From: Gracilaria gracilis
Lineage: Eukaryota; Rhodophyta; Florideophyceae; Gracilariales; Gracilariaceae
Assembly: GCA_030374805.1 (NCBI GenBank)
Contig: JARGSG010000001.1
Span: forward strand, 310,001 to 374,000
Length of the DNA: 64,000 nucleotides
Direction: 5' to 3'
The notes beneath the pieces were generated by a model. It was not told the DNA's origin and searched no databases. It worked only from the letters and a program-made list of their open reading frames with translations. The number at the start of each line of letters is the position of its first letter. Position 1 is the stretch's first letter. Positions 10,560 to 20,938 of this stretch are shown here, one piece after another. The translations under genes and the position numbers were made by a program.

Positions 10560-10601
10560 TGCACTGTCCCAGGGGTGCACTATAACGCGTATACTCCTCT
10601 G
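10560..10601 (-). repeat. Right terminal inverted repeat of the pogo element
   Basis: Read on the minus strand it starts CAGAGGAG after a TA and reaches TTATAGTGCACCCCT, matching the left end imperfectly. The first possible Met of the transposase frame (10580) lies within this repeat, so an inner start is more likely. Confidence 0.78.
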
Positions 10602-10603
10602 TA

Positions 10604-12778
10604 TCCTAAAGGATTTCGGGTTTCATTATCAGGTCACTCTCGTTTCTGAACTAAGGCTGGGTTTGCGTATACTCAAAATACATATATTTATATCATTAAT
10701 AAATTGGTACTATTATATTTCTATGCTACTATTAGTGCTTTCAATGACCATTTCAAACGTCGTCCTCTTTCCCTAAGTACGGCCCACATGCGCATCACGT
10801 CTTCCTCTCCTTCTTTATTATGAGTGAACATGTTTATTAATGATTTTGGAAAGTGGCTTGCTTATTTCCCTCCCAACAACCTATAAATGTCCTCAAGTTA
10901 ATCAAGTCACTGGTGTTCCCAGATATATGTTCTCTTAGAGATGCGTGATTTGTTTGACAAAAAAAACTGCCCTTTTGTGATCCTGGATTTATCTTGATGT
11001 AGATATCGCAACAAGGGGTTTTGCTACGCCAAAAAAATTGTACGAAGTTCTTAGTAGCGAAGAAATATGTTCTTGGAACAAAATTTATGGATGGCGATCC
11101 AAACCAAACTTTTACTCGTAGATGTGGGCAAGTGATAATTAATGAGCGGGGAAATGGGCTCCGGCCTGTAGTAGTAAGCGGAGGTAACTGAACAAGCTTA
11201 GTGAATATCGCATAGCTACCATGTAGCTAAACTAGGCTTAAAGTGGAGTTACTCCAAGGAGAGATGCCATTTGATTCTTTTGATAGGAAGGGATCTCAAA
11301 CCAAAAGCAACTGAAAAAGCAGTGCTGAACTCCGTTTTGGTTCCTGTCAATCGGCGACTACGTACCGAGAAACACGGAAAACTGTCAGGCCCGTTGAACT
11401 TCAACGGTTGAAGCCGCTGTGGCACAATTTTCAACAGAATACTTAGGGTTTCTTCACCTAATAGGTACTGTTGGCTACGTTGATAGGGAGCCAAAGCGAT
11501 GTGAATGCGGCACGAAAAACGAAAGCCAAAACAATGACAGAAATAATCGAGCAGTGGCCCGTGAAGTTTTGTCCTTTTTTATAAGGGAGTGATATCCACA
11601 GATAGTATAGGCGTGGTAGATCTCTTGCTTCTTCGCTCTAAGGAGTAGCGTATCCGCAATAAGGAAGAAGACAAACTTCGTACAACATTTTGTTCAGAAA
11701 CGTCCATTCGCAAGAAAAGGAGGTTAAACCGGGCCAATCTGTTCTGCTCCCTACATCACCGTCTGGCGTTGCTCACTTATTCTATCTGCTTTTCCTAACC
11801 ACCATTCATTTTATTTCTGCCAGTTCACTACAGCCAGCTAAAGCTTACCTTCGGTAGATAATACTGTCGACAAACATGAGACATGGAAAAATCTGAAGAA
11901 GACAACCTGTTTCTCTCTCTTGAGTCTTGAAACATATCGTTTCGACAGGTCTTGGTAGTGAATCTTCATTTGAATATGACTGGAGTACCACAACTTTGTG
12001 GTGTGACCAACTGCAGAAAAGTCAACTCCATCGCGATTTGCTACATTTCTGTGTGACTGTGTTGATGGCGCTGTTCGTTGGCGAAGCCGTTCAGACTCTG
12101 AACTTCGCAGCCAGGAGCCTGGCAGTTCGAATAGGCAGAAACAAGTGTAGATAGCTGCAGAATAGTATTGTAAAGCCGATTACGATGGCCTTCCAGCCCT
12201 ATTCGCTCGCCCTTCACAGAGTGGGCCTCCTTCTCGGGGGCATACATTTGCCCTTGACGATCTACGCGAAGTAGGACAGATGACGAAAGAAAGATAGATC
12301 ATCAAATGAATTCTTCAGCTAAATTGCACGGGATCGGGGCAGAGTTGGAGAATTCAGCTTCCAAGAAAGGAAGCTGAAAATCTGAGGATGACATGTGATC
12401 TGCTGGGTGCCCTCTCTCGGCTACTGTCAAGACGTGGAGGGCAACAGCGCAATATCTTACCAAGGGTAATTCAGGTTGCCAACCTGCCTGGCTTTGGCTC
12501 TCGCGAACACGTCTGCGTCGCAGACTCTGCGACCTTCGCATTCGCCGTGAACGAACTCGTGGTGGTCCCTGCTGTCAAAACCACAGGAAGACTGACCCGG
12601 TCAACCAAGGGTAGGAGCGGAGCGGAAGACCTCCAAGCAACAAGATCATGTCTTTACTATTTTCGTTATGGATCCCAGCCTACTCTTTAGTCGTCAAGAT
12701 TCGAAATGGCGTTACTCTCGCTTGAAACAATGCTTGACATATTATCTAGATCTGTCGAGCAGCAGAGACGACCCGAAC
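10604..12778. other. Gene-poor spacer
   Basis: About 2.2 kb with only short frames lacking domain or composition support. The stretch at about 10670-10760 is AT-rich. Nothing else notable. Confidence 0.5.
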
Positions 12779-13450
12779 TTAGACTACGTACATGCGGTAA
12801 GTACTTCCATCGTACAACATGCAGACGTCACTGTATACAACAGTATCCGGGTTGTTTGTCAACGAGAGCTTCGGAACTGACCTGGCACCAAATGCGTAGC
12901 TTCCACCAGAGAACGCGCCTTGGTATACAATCTTAGGGTTCGAAAACGACATACAATAGAAGCGATATGCGCTGCCGTCGTGAAGCATATCCCAACGGCT
13001 GATATCTGCATCGGCAGGGAAGTCAGTAATTTTGACCTCCGGAATGGAGTTGTGGCCATAAGCGTAGCTAGAACCATTCCAGGCGCATTGGTACAAAACT
13101 GGAGCACCTAACTTCTGCACATAGAGCCGATAAGCTCCACCGTCATGAAGCATAGCAAACTTGCTGGTAGAAGCATCCTCCGGTAGACCAGTGATCTTCA
13201 GTTCCGGGATCGCGCCGCCGTGGTCGTATTGATAGGCACTACCGTTCCAGACTAACTGGTAGATGGTGTCGGAGGAGCTTCCCTTGAAACAGTAAAAGCG
13301 GTACTTGTCGTCTCCGTGCAACATGGCACACCGGGCGTAGTTTGCATCCGGTGGGGCGCCCACCGCCTTGACGGTGGGGATCGAGTTATGACCGTACTTG
13401 TATTCGCTGGTGCCATTGACGTAAGCGTATTGATGAAGTGTGACCGGCAT
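12779..13450 (-). CDS. Protein of four ~55-residue aromatic/Asp-rich repeats
   Basis: Predicted 223 residues starting MPVTLHQYAYVNG. It is made of four tandem repeats of about 55 residues. Each has the plan YQ.xWNGSxYxYGHNSIPxVKITxxPxDADxSxxxMLHDGSxYRxY. The fourth is the most diverged (MLYDGSTYRMYVV ends the protein). Repeats with conserved aromatics and Gly/Asp turns suggest a beta-propeller or beta-prism fold, possibly carbohydrate-binding, but I cannot name the family. There is no signal peptide. A TATA box on the minus strand (13556-13563) is about 105 bases from this start. An in-frame Met at 13543 lies only about 13 bases from the TATA box, too close to be in the mRNA, so 13450 is preferred. 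Similar repeats may occur in bacterial proteins, so transfer is possible but unproven. Confidence 0.8.
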   Translation of the reverse strand: MPVTLHQYAYVNGTSEYKYGHNSIPTVKAVGAPPDANYARCAMLHGDDKYRFYCFKGSSSDTIYQLVWNGSAYQYDHGGAIPELKITGLPEDASTSKFAMLHDGGAYRLYVQKLGAPVLYQCAWNGSSYAYGHNSIPEVKITDFPADADISRWDMLHDGSAYRFYCMSFSNPKIVYQGAFSGGSYAFGARSVPKLSLTNNPDTVVYSDVCMLYDGSTYRMYVV

Positions 13451-13555
13451 AGTGAAGGGATTCCAAAGACAAGCACCAACTAATGTGAGAGAGGGGCAGT
13501 ACAGAATAGTTGGGGGAGAAGGCTGAAAGGTGCTTGGGAACAAACGACGGATGTA

Positions 13556-13563
13556 TATTTATA
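13556..13563 (-). promoter_or_regulatory. TATA box of the repeat-protein gene
   Basis: TATAAATA on the minus strand, about 105 bases upstream of the preferred Met at 13450. Confidence 0.6.
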
Positions 13564-15290
13564 TGGGTGAAGAGATTTCAACGAGTTGGAGCGGCAATAG
13601 CTGATGTCCTGTTACCGACCGCATGATTGGGTGTCGATTGTGTGACGGTGAATTATTTGACGGTCGTCAAATACCCTAGAGCTTCAGAAGGCAAGCAGTA
13701 GTGTCACGAGATAGGCTATGGTTGTGTTGTCTTAGGCGATTGCAAGTGGGATAGATGCCATACAAGCTTAAGGCCTGAGCAAGTCATTTACAAGGGAGAT
13801 CACGTGGCTGCAGGAATTGGCTGCGCTTGTTGGGGGGTTCAAATTGGTGGATCCCCGGTCGAAAAGGGTGCAACGGATGCACAAATTCCGCATCCACCAT
13901 TGATGCAGAACATACTGGAGCTTTGTGGGTCTTAAGCTTCCACATGCCAAGTACTGTGATGAGACCGTTTGTCCAATAAAGACTTGATCCCATGAATCAG
14001 TAGGGGCTGCTTCCAGGTTTATTCGAATTGCTTCCAACAGTCTCTCAAATGTTATACAGTACATTTAAGAACCTTACCAACGCTAAGCCAAAGGGAGTCG
14101 AACTGAAGTTATGCCATGGGACAATATCGGCCTACGTCAGTCGCCGACAAACGGCACTCTCCTGTACATCATATCCTACACTCTTGGGCCATCTCAGAGT
14201 TGTCTACCAACCTTAGATACCTGTGACATAGAGCATTTCGGCTTTTTTCTGTCATGTGAGGTCAATACGGCCCGAAGCATGAGACGTTGGATGCATTTCA
14301 GAAAGAGTGCCCGATCTCAAGGCCCGTGGTTCGCAGCGCATGCTAGCCGCCTTCGACAAAGTCCAGTAGGAAAGCGTGCGCTAGCAAACGACGACGATGC
14401 TGGTGGTTTGCATTTTAGCCAACGACCGATTGCAGGACTACGTTTCTATCGGCGAACTGACAGAACTACATTCCAGCGTAGGTCTCGACCTTGGGTTCTA
14501 CGCCGGCCGGCAAGAACCATTAAAGAGCGAGAGACACGGCAAACTGCCACGATTGACGTTAGGTAGGTGTTTAGGACAAAAGACAAACTGACTGTCCAGG
14601 ATACCACTTGGGATAATTTATGAGCGGTGTCCTGGACAGACTGGATAAAAGGTTAACCATAAAAACTTTCACCCTTTTGTAACTCATCAACCGAAATCCG
14701 TGTGATACGGCTGATCAGACCATATCATAAGTTCATGATCTCTCTCGCGAAACTCGAGAGTTTCACCCCGAAAGTGAAACTCTTGAGTACAGTACGTAGA
14801 TATCTATCTACCCCTGGTATCTTACCCGAGGCCTGAGAGGCTCACGCCGCCGATTGCGACAAGCGCACACCTATCGATCACTGCTTTGCAATTTTGACAC
14901 GCGTACACGTGTACAAGGTATGTCATCCTACCACAATGTGCATGTCATGCATGGTGACGGAAGAAAGCGAAGCTGGAGGGAGGCCAAGTGTAACGGTACC
15001 GTTGGTTATGATAGCTCTACTGTACCGATGTAAAAGTGAACGAAAGATCGTGAAAGTCCTGGCTTATAGTATAAGCCTTATATTCGTGCTCCTGGACGGA
15101 CTTCCTAACTGTCAGCCAGCGTCTGACACCCCCATTCCGCCACCAACTTACGTCATACCCACAATTCGCCCACGCTGATTGGCCCGCGGTCCACACGAAC
15201 GAATGCGCCGTGTCCGTCGGTGAACCCGCAAGACACAGCCATCATGGTGCTATGATAGCATCGTGATGATGCTTATACCGCCTCTGCTTT
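13564..15290. other. Gene-poor spacer with small inverted repeats
   Basis: No supportable gene. It contains a short palindrome around 13650-13675 (tatttgacggtcgtcaaata), a hairpin at about 14752-14787 (actcgagagtttcac against gtgaaactcttgagt), and the palindromic gtagatatctatctac next to it. One copy of the TACCGTTGGT motif lies at 14997-15006. Confidence 0.5.
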
Positions 15291-16541
15291 ATGGTATCAT
15301 ATCAACCTGCTGATAACAGCGATATGAAGAGAGCCACACCAATCCTCATCCCCATCACAGTGGTACTGATCGCATCGTTCTCACTTCTTCATTTTCCTCG
15401 TACCGAGCTGCCGCAGAGCGCCGAAAAATCGCTTAGCCAGGTGCGCGATGCGATTGGTCCGTATGCGGCCTGGCACGCAGAGCAACGGCGTTGTCTCAAC
15501 AACGGGCGCTGTTCTCCGCCATTGCTGGTGTGGCAATGTCCGCAGCACAAGGTTGAGAAATGTGCCGGACTTGGCGATCGCATGCGCGGCATACAGTTTG
15601 CGCTTTTGCTGGCCATTTTGACGCGCAGAGTGCTATTACTTGACTGGCCGGCCGATCCTTTTGAAATTCAAGCTGTGATGCAACCTGCTGCAATCGATTG
15701 GACTATTCCATCGAAACGGATGCCCACCGATTTGATTCTGGATTGGTACTCTTGCAATCCCGGAAATATTTGTGCAAATGGCACCAATCGGCGCTTTCCG
15801 TCGGTGGAGCATTTGCCGTTGACCACAACTCGACGGAATGGCAGATTACGCGATATGAATCTGCTCGAGGACAATGTGCAAAAACGTCTGCAGTCATTTA
15901 AGCGTGTGTCAATCACACAGCGATTTGAATGGCGCACCACAAGACAGCTGCTACAAACGCACAATTCGAGGAATGACTCAGCTATGTTTGCTGATCTGTG
16001 TGACGTGCAGTTGCAAAGAGCGTTGACAAATGCGCTATTTGAACCATCCGAATCGGTGAAACGACGGATGAACAAGTTCGATCTGCTTGGCACCAAATAT
16101 GCGGCAGTACATGTGCGCACTGGGGAAGACTTCAAGGAAGCCGACGGCCGTTTCAGAAAAGTGCTTGAGAATGAGACAGGCGCAGCAAAACAAGTGGTAA
16201 GAGAGATGAAGGGCATGTTGCAGAGACACCAAAACGTGTCTTCAAACGTGATTTACGTTGCCTCTGACTCTCACCATTTCAAACAGAGGCTGAGAAAAGT
16301 GGCAAAACAAGAGGGAATGGGCGTGCAGAGTGTGGAAAATCAGGCGCTCCATATCGCCAAGATAGGGCTGAAGCACGAAAAGGTTCGATCGGAAAAACAT
16401 TTAAGGGACATGTTTGTGGATGTGTTCGTGGATCTGTTCATGCTGTCGGGCGCACAAGTGCTGCTGGGCAGCGGGTCCGGCTTCAGCAATGCGGCGTGGA
16501 TGCTGGGAAAGGGAGAGGAATACGTGCGCGTGAAGCTGTAA
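15291..16541 (+). CDS. Type II membrane glycosyltransferase, fucosyltransferase-like
   Basis: 416 residues. A short N-terminus is followed by one membrane anchor (about residues 16-34, TPILIPITVVLIASF), as in Golgi enzymes. The catalytic part has GLGDRMRGIQFALLLAILTRRVLLLDWP, the signature loop shared by NodZ, alpha-1,6/alpha-1,2 and protein O-fucosyltransferases. It then has YAAVHVRTGEDF (a nucleotide-sugar-binding H-x-R element) and GSGSGFSNAAWMLG near the C-terminus, the usual last conserved motif. Probable job: transfer of fucose or a related sugar from a GDP-sugar onto a glycan in the Golgi. The acceptor cannot be read from sequence. The Met at 15324 (MKRATPIL) is an alternative start just before the anchor. 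Paired Cys (CLNNGRC, CPQHKVEKC) suggest lumenal disulfides. Confidence 0.78.
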   Translation: MVSYQPADNSDMKRATPILIPITVVLIASFSLLHFPRTELPQSAEKSLSQVRDAIGPYAAWHAEQRRCLNNGRCSPPLLVWQCPQHKVEKCAGLGDRMRGIQFALLLAILTRRVLLLDWPADPFEIQAVMQPAAIDWTIPSKRMPTDLILDWYSCNPGNICANGTNRRFPSVEHLPLTTTRRNGRLRDMNLLEDNVQKRLQSFKRVSITQRFEWRTTRQLLQTHNSRNDSAMFADLCDVQLQRALTNALFEPSESVKRRMNKFDLLGTKYAAVHVRTGEDFKEADGRFRKVLENETGAAKQVVREMKGMLQRHQNVSSNVIYVASDSHHFKQRLRKVAKQEGMGVQSVENQALHIAKIGLKHEKVRSEKHLRDMFVDVFVDLFMLSGAQVLLGSGSGFSNAAWMLGKGEEYVRVKL

Positions 16542-16963
16542 CTACTGCGAGGGCCATGTAATTGCACGCTGAACAAGTGCGCGTGCACACGGTTGCAAAC
16601 TGTTGCATTGTTGTGCGGAGGAAAACAATTGGGTAAGTGGAAGCTGCCGAAAAAAACGGCGAAGGTGCGTTTATTGGGTGGCGCTTACACACTCGGGCGC
16701 CCAGCTTGCGTTTGATAAACGTGTAGTGTAAACGCGCCTTTTCACACACATCAGCCCGTCGGCTCCGCTGTCGCTTCGTGCTCCGCCTCCGCGCGCGTCG
16801 TCCGCATGCCCACCAACCCTCCAGGCGTGCCGCCTTAAATGGCGCCATGCGGCGCGCACCGTGCGCTCCCACTCGGAGCCAAACGTCGCGTCGTCCATCC
16901 GTTTCTTCCTCGCGTCTCGTTCTCCTAACCCCCCCCTCCCCCCCCACCCTCCCTTGAGCCCCT
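16542..16963. promoter_or_regulatory. Spacer and C-rich promoter tract of the Sel1-repeat gene
   Basis: It separates two plus-strand genes. The last 35 bases (about 16928-16962) are almost all C with a few T and A, ending directly at the start codon, like the tract before 4372. No TATA box is clear. Confidence 0.45.
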
Positions 16964-18802
16964 ATGCCGTCCTCTCGCCGCCTCCTACAACAGGTAGCCC
17001 AGTATGAAAGCGCCATCAAGCAGCACAACGACGTCAATGCCATGGTTGATCTCGCCTACATTCTCCTGTACGAACCCACCATACCCAACGACGTTTCTCG
17101 GGCCTTCCAATTGCTTGAACGCGCCATCAAACAGGCCCGCCATCCGCAGGCTATGAATGTGCTCGCCGTTTACCTGCACAACAATGGAAATCGCAAACAG
17201 CGTCGACGCGTCATCCAGCTTTTGGAGCAATCCGTACGAAGTCAACTCAATTGCAAGGTACTTCAGAATCTTGCCAACACGCTCTATCGAGGTGAGTGCG
17301 GCGCCAGGGATGTTCCTCGTGCAATCCAACTTTTGCAGCGCGCCATCGCCATTTCCAAAGATCCTCAGTGTATGGCAGATCTCGCCACCATAATACTCAA
17401 AGAGAAGCAAGTCGTCGGCGATAAGAAATACGCTTTGAATCTGTACAAGCAGGCTATCCAACTTTCCGATGATGCCAGTCTCATGAACAATCTTGGCGTC
17501 ATATACATGGATGGTACTGCTCATGTCTCATCGTGCGATTGTTGTGCTGCTAAATGGTTCGAACGTGCCATTCAAACCGCTGATCTCCCCACCACAAAGT
17601 ACAACTACGCTTCATTGCTTGTCAATAGCAACCGCATCAAACGAGATCCCATTCGAGCCACACGTCTTTTGGAACAAGCTGTGAAAGATCGAGCCTGCGA
17701 AGATTTCGTCATTGGTCTTGCAGATATCTACGAAACATGCGAGCAAGTCCTTGATTTCCAACGGGCTGTTCATCTGTATCAGCGAGCCTACTCTGAGTAC
17801 GGCTCCATTATCGCGTTGAATCGACTCATTTACATATTGGCATTTGGTCGTGATGGCGTTGCCGTAAATTTGTCCAAAGCGTACGAGCTTTGTAAGAATT
17901 ATTATCGACGCACCAAACGACACAACTTTTTGATGATTCAGGCTTGTATCTTGTGGAGTGGAACTCCTGGTTTACCCCGCAATCCGCTGCGAGCTTCGAA
18001 GATTTGCTCACGATATCTCGACGTCGGATGTGGTACCTTGGCTTTAATGATGCGCTGTGGCGCCCCAGGTGTGCCGCCCGATCTGCAACAGGTGAAGAAG
18101 GTGTCAAATGATCTGGTTGAAGCCAACCGTTTATTCTTGGACGCCCTAATTATCAGTGAAACTGCCTATGATTGTGGCAAGTATCAACAAGCAGAGCAGA
18201 AGTTTCTCGCTGTGTTGGACATTGACGAGGAGCAATTACGAAACGATTTTGTCTGGTTGCCGTTGTGCCTCCGAATTGGAAACATTCAACTACCATATGC
18301 AGGCGACGCTGAACATGTGCCAAACGGTATCAAGCGCTTTGAGCAGGTGCATAATGTTAGCACATTGAATCTAGCAAGCATATATCTCGAACGAAATGAG
18401 GGTGCTCAAGCTGTGCGAATGTATGAATCACTGATGGAAACGGATATCAGAGATATTGCAATGGTCAATCTTGGATACGTGCTCAGAGAAGGGCTTGGTG
18501 GCATTGAAAGAGATACACAACGTGCGAAACAGCTGTTTGAAGGTTGTGTCAAGGAGTACAAGAACGTGTTTGCAGGCGCCTTCTTTGTGGATATGCTGGT
18601 CGATGGAAGTGTTTTGAGCCAAGATGCAAAGATGGCTGGTATCAAAGTTTGGCAATCTGTTACAGAAGATTGTCTAGATGAAGTGGAACGCCATATTCTG
18701 GGCCAATTGCTCTCGCGGAATGGAAAACTGGTCATTTTGAGCTGTACACTCTCGGATGATAACTGCAGCGGAGAAGCTACCCTGGGAAAGGGAGCCGCAT
18801 GA
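16964..18802 (+). CDS. Sel1-like/TPR repeat protein
   Basis: 612 residues with no signal peptide or membrane segment. From about residue 20 it is built of 35-40 residue helical hairpins with the Sel1 pattern A..LG..Y.......D...A..LLE.AI. Examples are AMVDLAYILLYEPTIPNDVSRAFQLLERAIK, CMADLATIILKE...ALNLYKQAIQ and SLMNNLGVIYMDG...AAKWFERAIQ. About ten repeats can be made out, the last around residues 490-540 (AMVNLGYVLREGLGG...RAKQLFEGCV). Such solenoids are protein-binding scaffolds, for example in ER-associated degradation and signalling complexes. No partner domain is attached, so the role here is unknown. The start is fixed by the C-rich leader ending at the ATG. The stop falls only a few bases inside a short overlapping frame that is not coding. 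Confidence 0.88.
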   Translation: MPSSRRLLQQVAQYESAIKQHNDVNAMVDLAYILLYEPTIPNDVSRAFQLLERAIKQARHPQAMNVLAVYLHNNGNRKQRRRVIQLLEQSVRSQLNCKVLQNLANTLYRGECGARDVPRAIQLLQRAIAISKDPQCMADLATIILKEKQVVGDKKYALNLYKQAIQLSDDASLMNNLGVIYMDGTAHVSSCDCCAAKWFERAIQTADLPTTKYNYASLLVNSNRIKRDPIRATRLLEQAVKDRACEDFVIGLADIYETCEQVLDFQRAVHLYQRAYSEYGSIIALNRLIYILAFGRDGVAVNLSKAYELCKNYYRRTKRHNFLMIQACILWSGTPGLPRNPLRASKICSRYLDVGCGTLALMMRCGAPGVPPDLQQVKKVSNDLVEANRLFLDALIISETAYDCGKYQQAEQKFLAVLDIDEEQLRNDFVWLPLCLRIGNIQLPYAGDAEHVPNGIKRFEQVHNVSTLNLASIYLERNEGAQAVRMYESLMETDIRDIAMVNLGYVLREGLGGIERDTQRAKQLFEGCVKEYKNVFAGAFFVDMLVDGSVLSQDAKMAGIKVWQSVTEDCLDEVERHILGQLLSRNGKLVILSCTLSDDNCSGEATLGKGAA

Positions 18803-20839
18803 CATGCGATGATTCTTTTTGTACATATTTTGCCGATGTGGTGACTGTTGCTACATTTGTCTCTTTGCTATTCAAGTTCTTATCTGAAAGCATCATGCTA
18901 ACCTGCAGAGGGAGCTACATTAGGCAGCTCTTTTCTGTACTAACAACACTCTTACATGCTCTTGGCCCTGTAGATGTTTATAGATTTAGGACTTAGACTG
19001 TCACTCACTTTTGGGCTTTGCATGCAGGAGTAGGCTAGTACACGATTTGTCAATTGATCATGATATCGGTTTTCAGCTCGCAACTGATGGACCGGATCGG
19101 CCTCGCCGCGATTCCCCAACCCATTTTGGAGTGTTACTGTGTATGAATCTTCAATGAAGAGTGAGACATTGTGTAGAGGTGTTGTTTTCTAAAAATGGGT
19201 CGTCTGTGCCGCACGAAGATTTTCATACTTCACGAGGAATGTGTGGCTTCCGCCATCGCGATACACGTCACGACGCCTTGTCTTCACGAGCGCGCACCAT
19301 TGCAAACTGTACTCGTTTTGAAACGTTATGTTTTTTCTTACGGTGATCTTTCTTCCAAAGTAAATGACCATAACTTGCCAAAGCCAAGCTGAACACGCAT
19401 GATCAGAGATTGAGAAGCATAAACTTTACTTTTCGCGTACCCTTGGTACCAAGGGTAGCGGAATATCAGACGACATTCATGTGTACAACAGCAGATCTTG
19501 GCAATACAGTGAACCTTTTCACACGCTCAAAAACGACAATAGGCTCGAGGTGCAACTCGTGCGAGGCGAAGACCAATACTCATAGGTTTACCCTTTTTGA
19601 GGGTCATCTGACCTCAATCAAGGCCAATGAAATGGAGCATCACTCCATTTGATTGCATTGATTAATGTCAGATGCGGCATCTGAGATGACCATCAATCTC
19701 GAATGAGGGCATAGCGACATTGGCCGAAAACAGTCACATCGTTCTTTCTCCGATGCAGGTGGGCGGATTATGTTGCTGAGAGCGCTATTTCGGTTGCACG
19801 TTCCACATAGTGTTGCTCTGATTCCAACATGATGTGAAGGACACACTTCGCAGCTTAAAACTGTACATGAAAATCTGCAGGGAATTGTGGTTGTTGTATG
19901 AGTGATCTTCTCGTTATTGCAACCAACATGAGCTGTGCTGATGGAGGCATCATGCATCATGGCTGATGTCTGCACGCCATAGTTTTTGAGAGTACAACTT
20001 GTAATCAAGCGTTGGTATAATGTTTACTCTTGGTACCAACGGTACAGGCTTCAATGTGTCAGTGCCATTGACGGTGAAGAAGCAGAGGTTCTCAGCCACA
20101 TGTGATAGTGTTATTATACGAAGGTAGTAATAAACAATCTCGCGACGGTGCTTTTTTTTTTGGGAAGGAGCATTCCCTTCGGACAGTAAGCTCATTGATT
20201 CAATTGGCACGCGGATTTGCTGCATGCCGGATGCCGTATGGTATTACATCATGCTGATCAATCTGACCTAAACCTAACTGTTCTCGATAGTGATGGTTTA
20301 GCCCAGAGGGCTCTTAGCTTTTGCCTTTTGACATTTTGCTCGTCATTAATGATCATGTGCTGCAGGCTCCAAATTGTAGGAGTGTGATTAAACTTTTAGG
20401 TCCGCCGGGCTTCCAACATCAGGTGGGCGATACACGAAATAAAGGCCTCTTCTGACAAAATGTCGGTCCCCGTAAGCACTTCGGAAATTGCTTGTCAATA
20501 TTTGATTATTGTATTGCATTTTTTGCATTTGCGTCAGCAAACAGTGACAAGTTGTTTCGGAGCCTTGTCGCTGTTCAATAGCACTCCACCAAGATTTTTT
20601 ACTCGGCAGTCTCGGTGCGGTTGACCTCCCTGTATTCATCTCAAGTGCTCGTTGGGCCGCCACTGCCCGACAAAACTAGAATCCACATCGATGATCATGA
20701 TGGCTTGTCGGAGAACGTTACGGAAAAGTTTTCTTGCAGAACTGATTATGCTGTCGGACCTAACGATTTGTCGAGCATGCATTTGAAGTTCTCGTCTCAA
20801 TTCGTATTTGCTCTCGAGTAAAACCTACCCCGCCCTACG
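18803..20839. other. Gene-poor spacer
   Basis: No supportable gene in 2 kb. It contains a KpnI-like palindrome, cccttggtaccaaggg, at about 19440-19455, a short hairpin around 19628-19650 (aaatggag/ctccattt), a T-run at about 20150-20160, and one ACCAACGGTA at 20035-20044. Confidence 0.5.
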
Positions 20840-20844
20840 CTCCA

Positions 20845-20938
20845 TGTCAATCAGCATTACAGTAGACACTCCACTAGATAAGCACCAGATGAGCGAGCTC
20901 ACAAAGTAAACGGCTCCGGCCAGAGGTTCTTCTCCACA
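20845..20938 (+). repeat. 5' LTR of the copia element
   Basis: 94 bases, beginning TGTCAATCAGCA and ending TTCTCCACA. It matches the 3' copy closely over the shared part; the two copies differ in length. Confidence 0.85.

Larger units (their letters stand above)
8600..10601 (-). mobile_element. pogo/Tigger-like DNA transposon, apparently intact
   Basis: This is a 2002-base element flanked by a TA target duplication (8598-8599 and 10602-10603), as is standard for the Tc1/mariner-pogo superfamily. Both ends begin CAG inward and share an imperfect terminal inverted repeat whose best core is TATAGTGCACCCC (left 8616-8628; right, inverted, around 10570-10582). Extra gtgcac copies lie just inside both ends and may be subterminal transposase sites. 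The single gene fills the element and has no break. Matching ends, a clean TA duplication and an open transposase together suggest a young, possibly still mobile copy. Confidence 0.88.
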
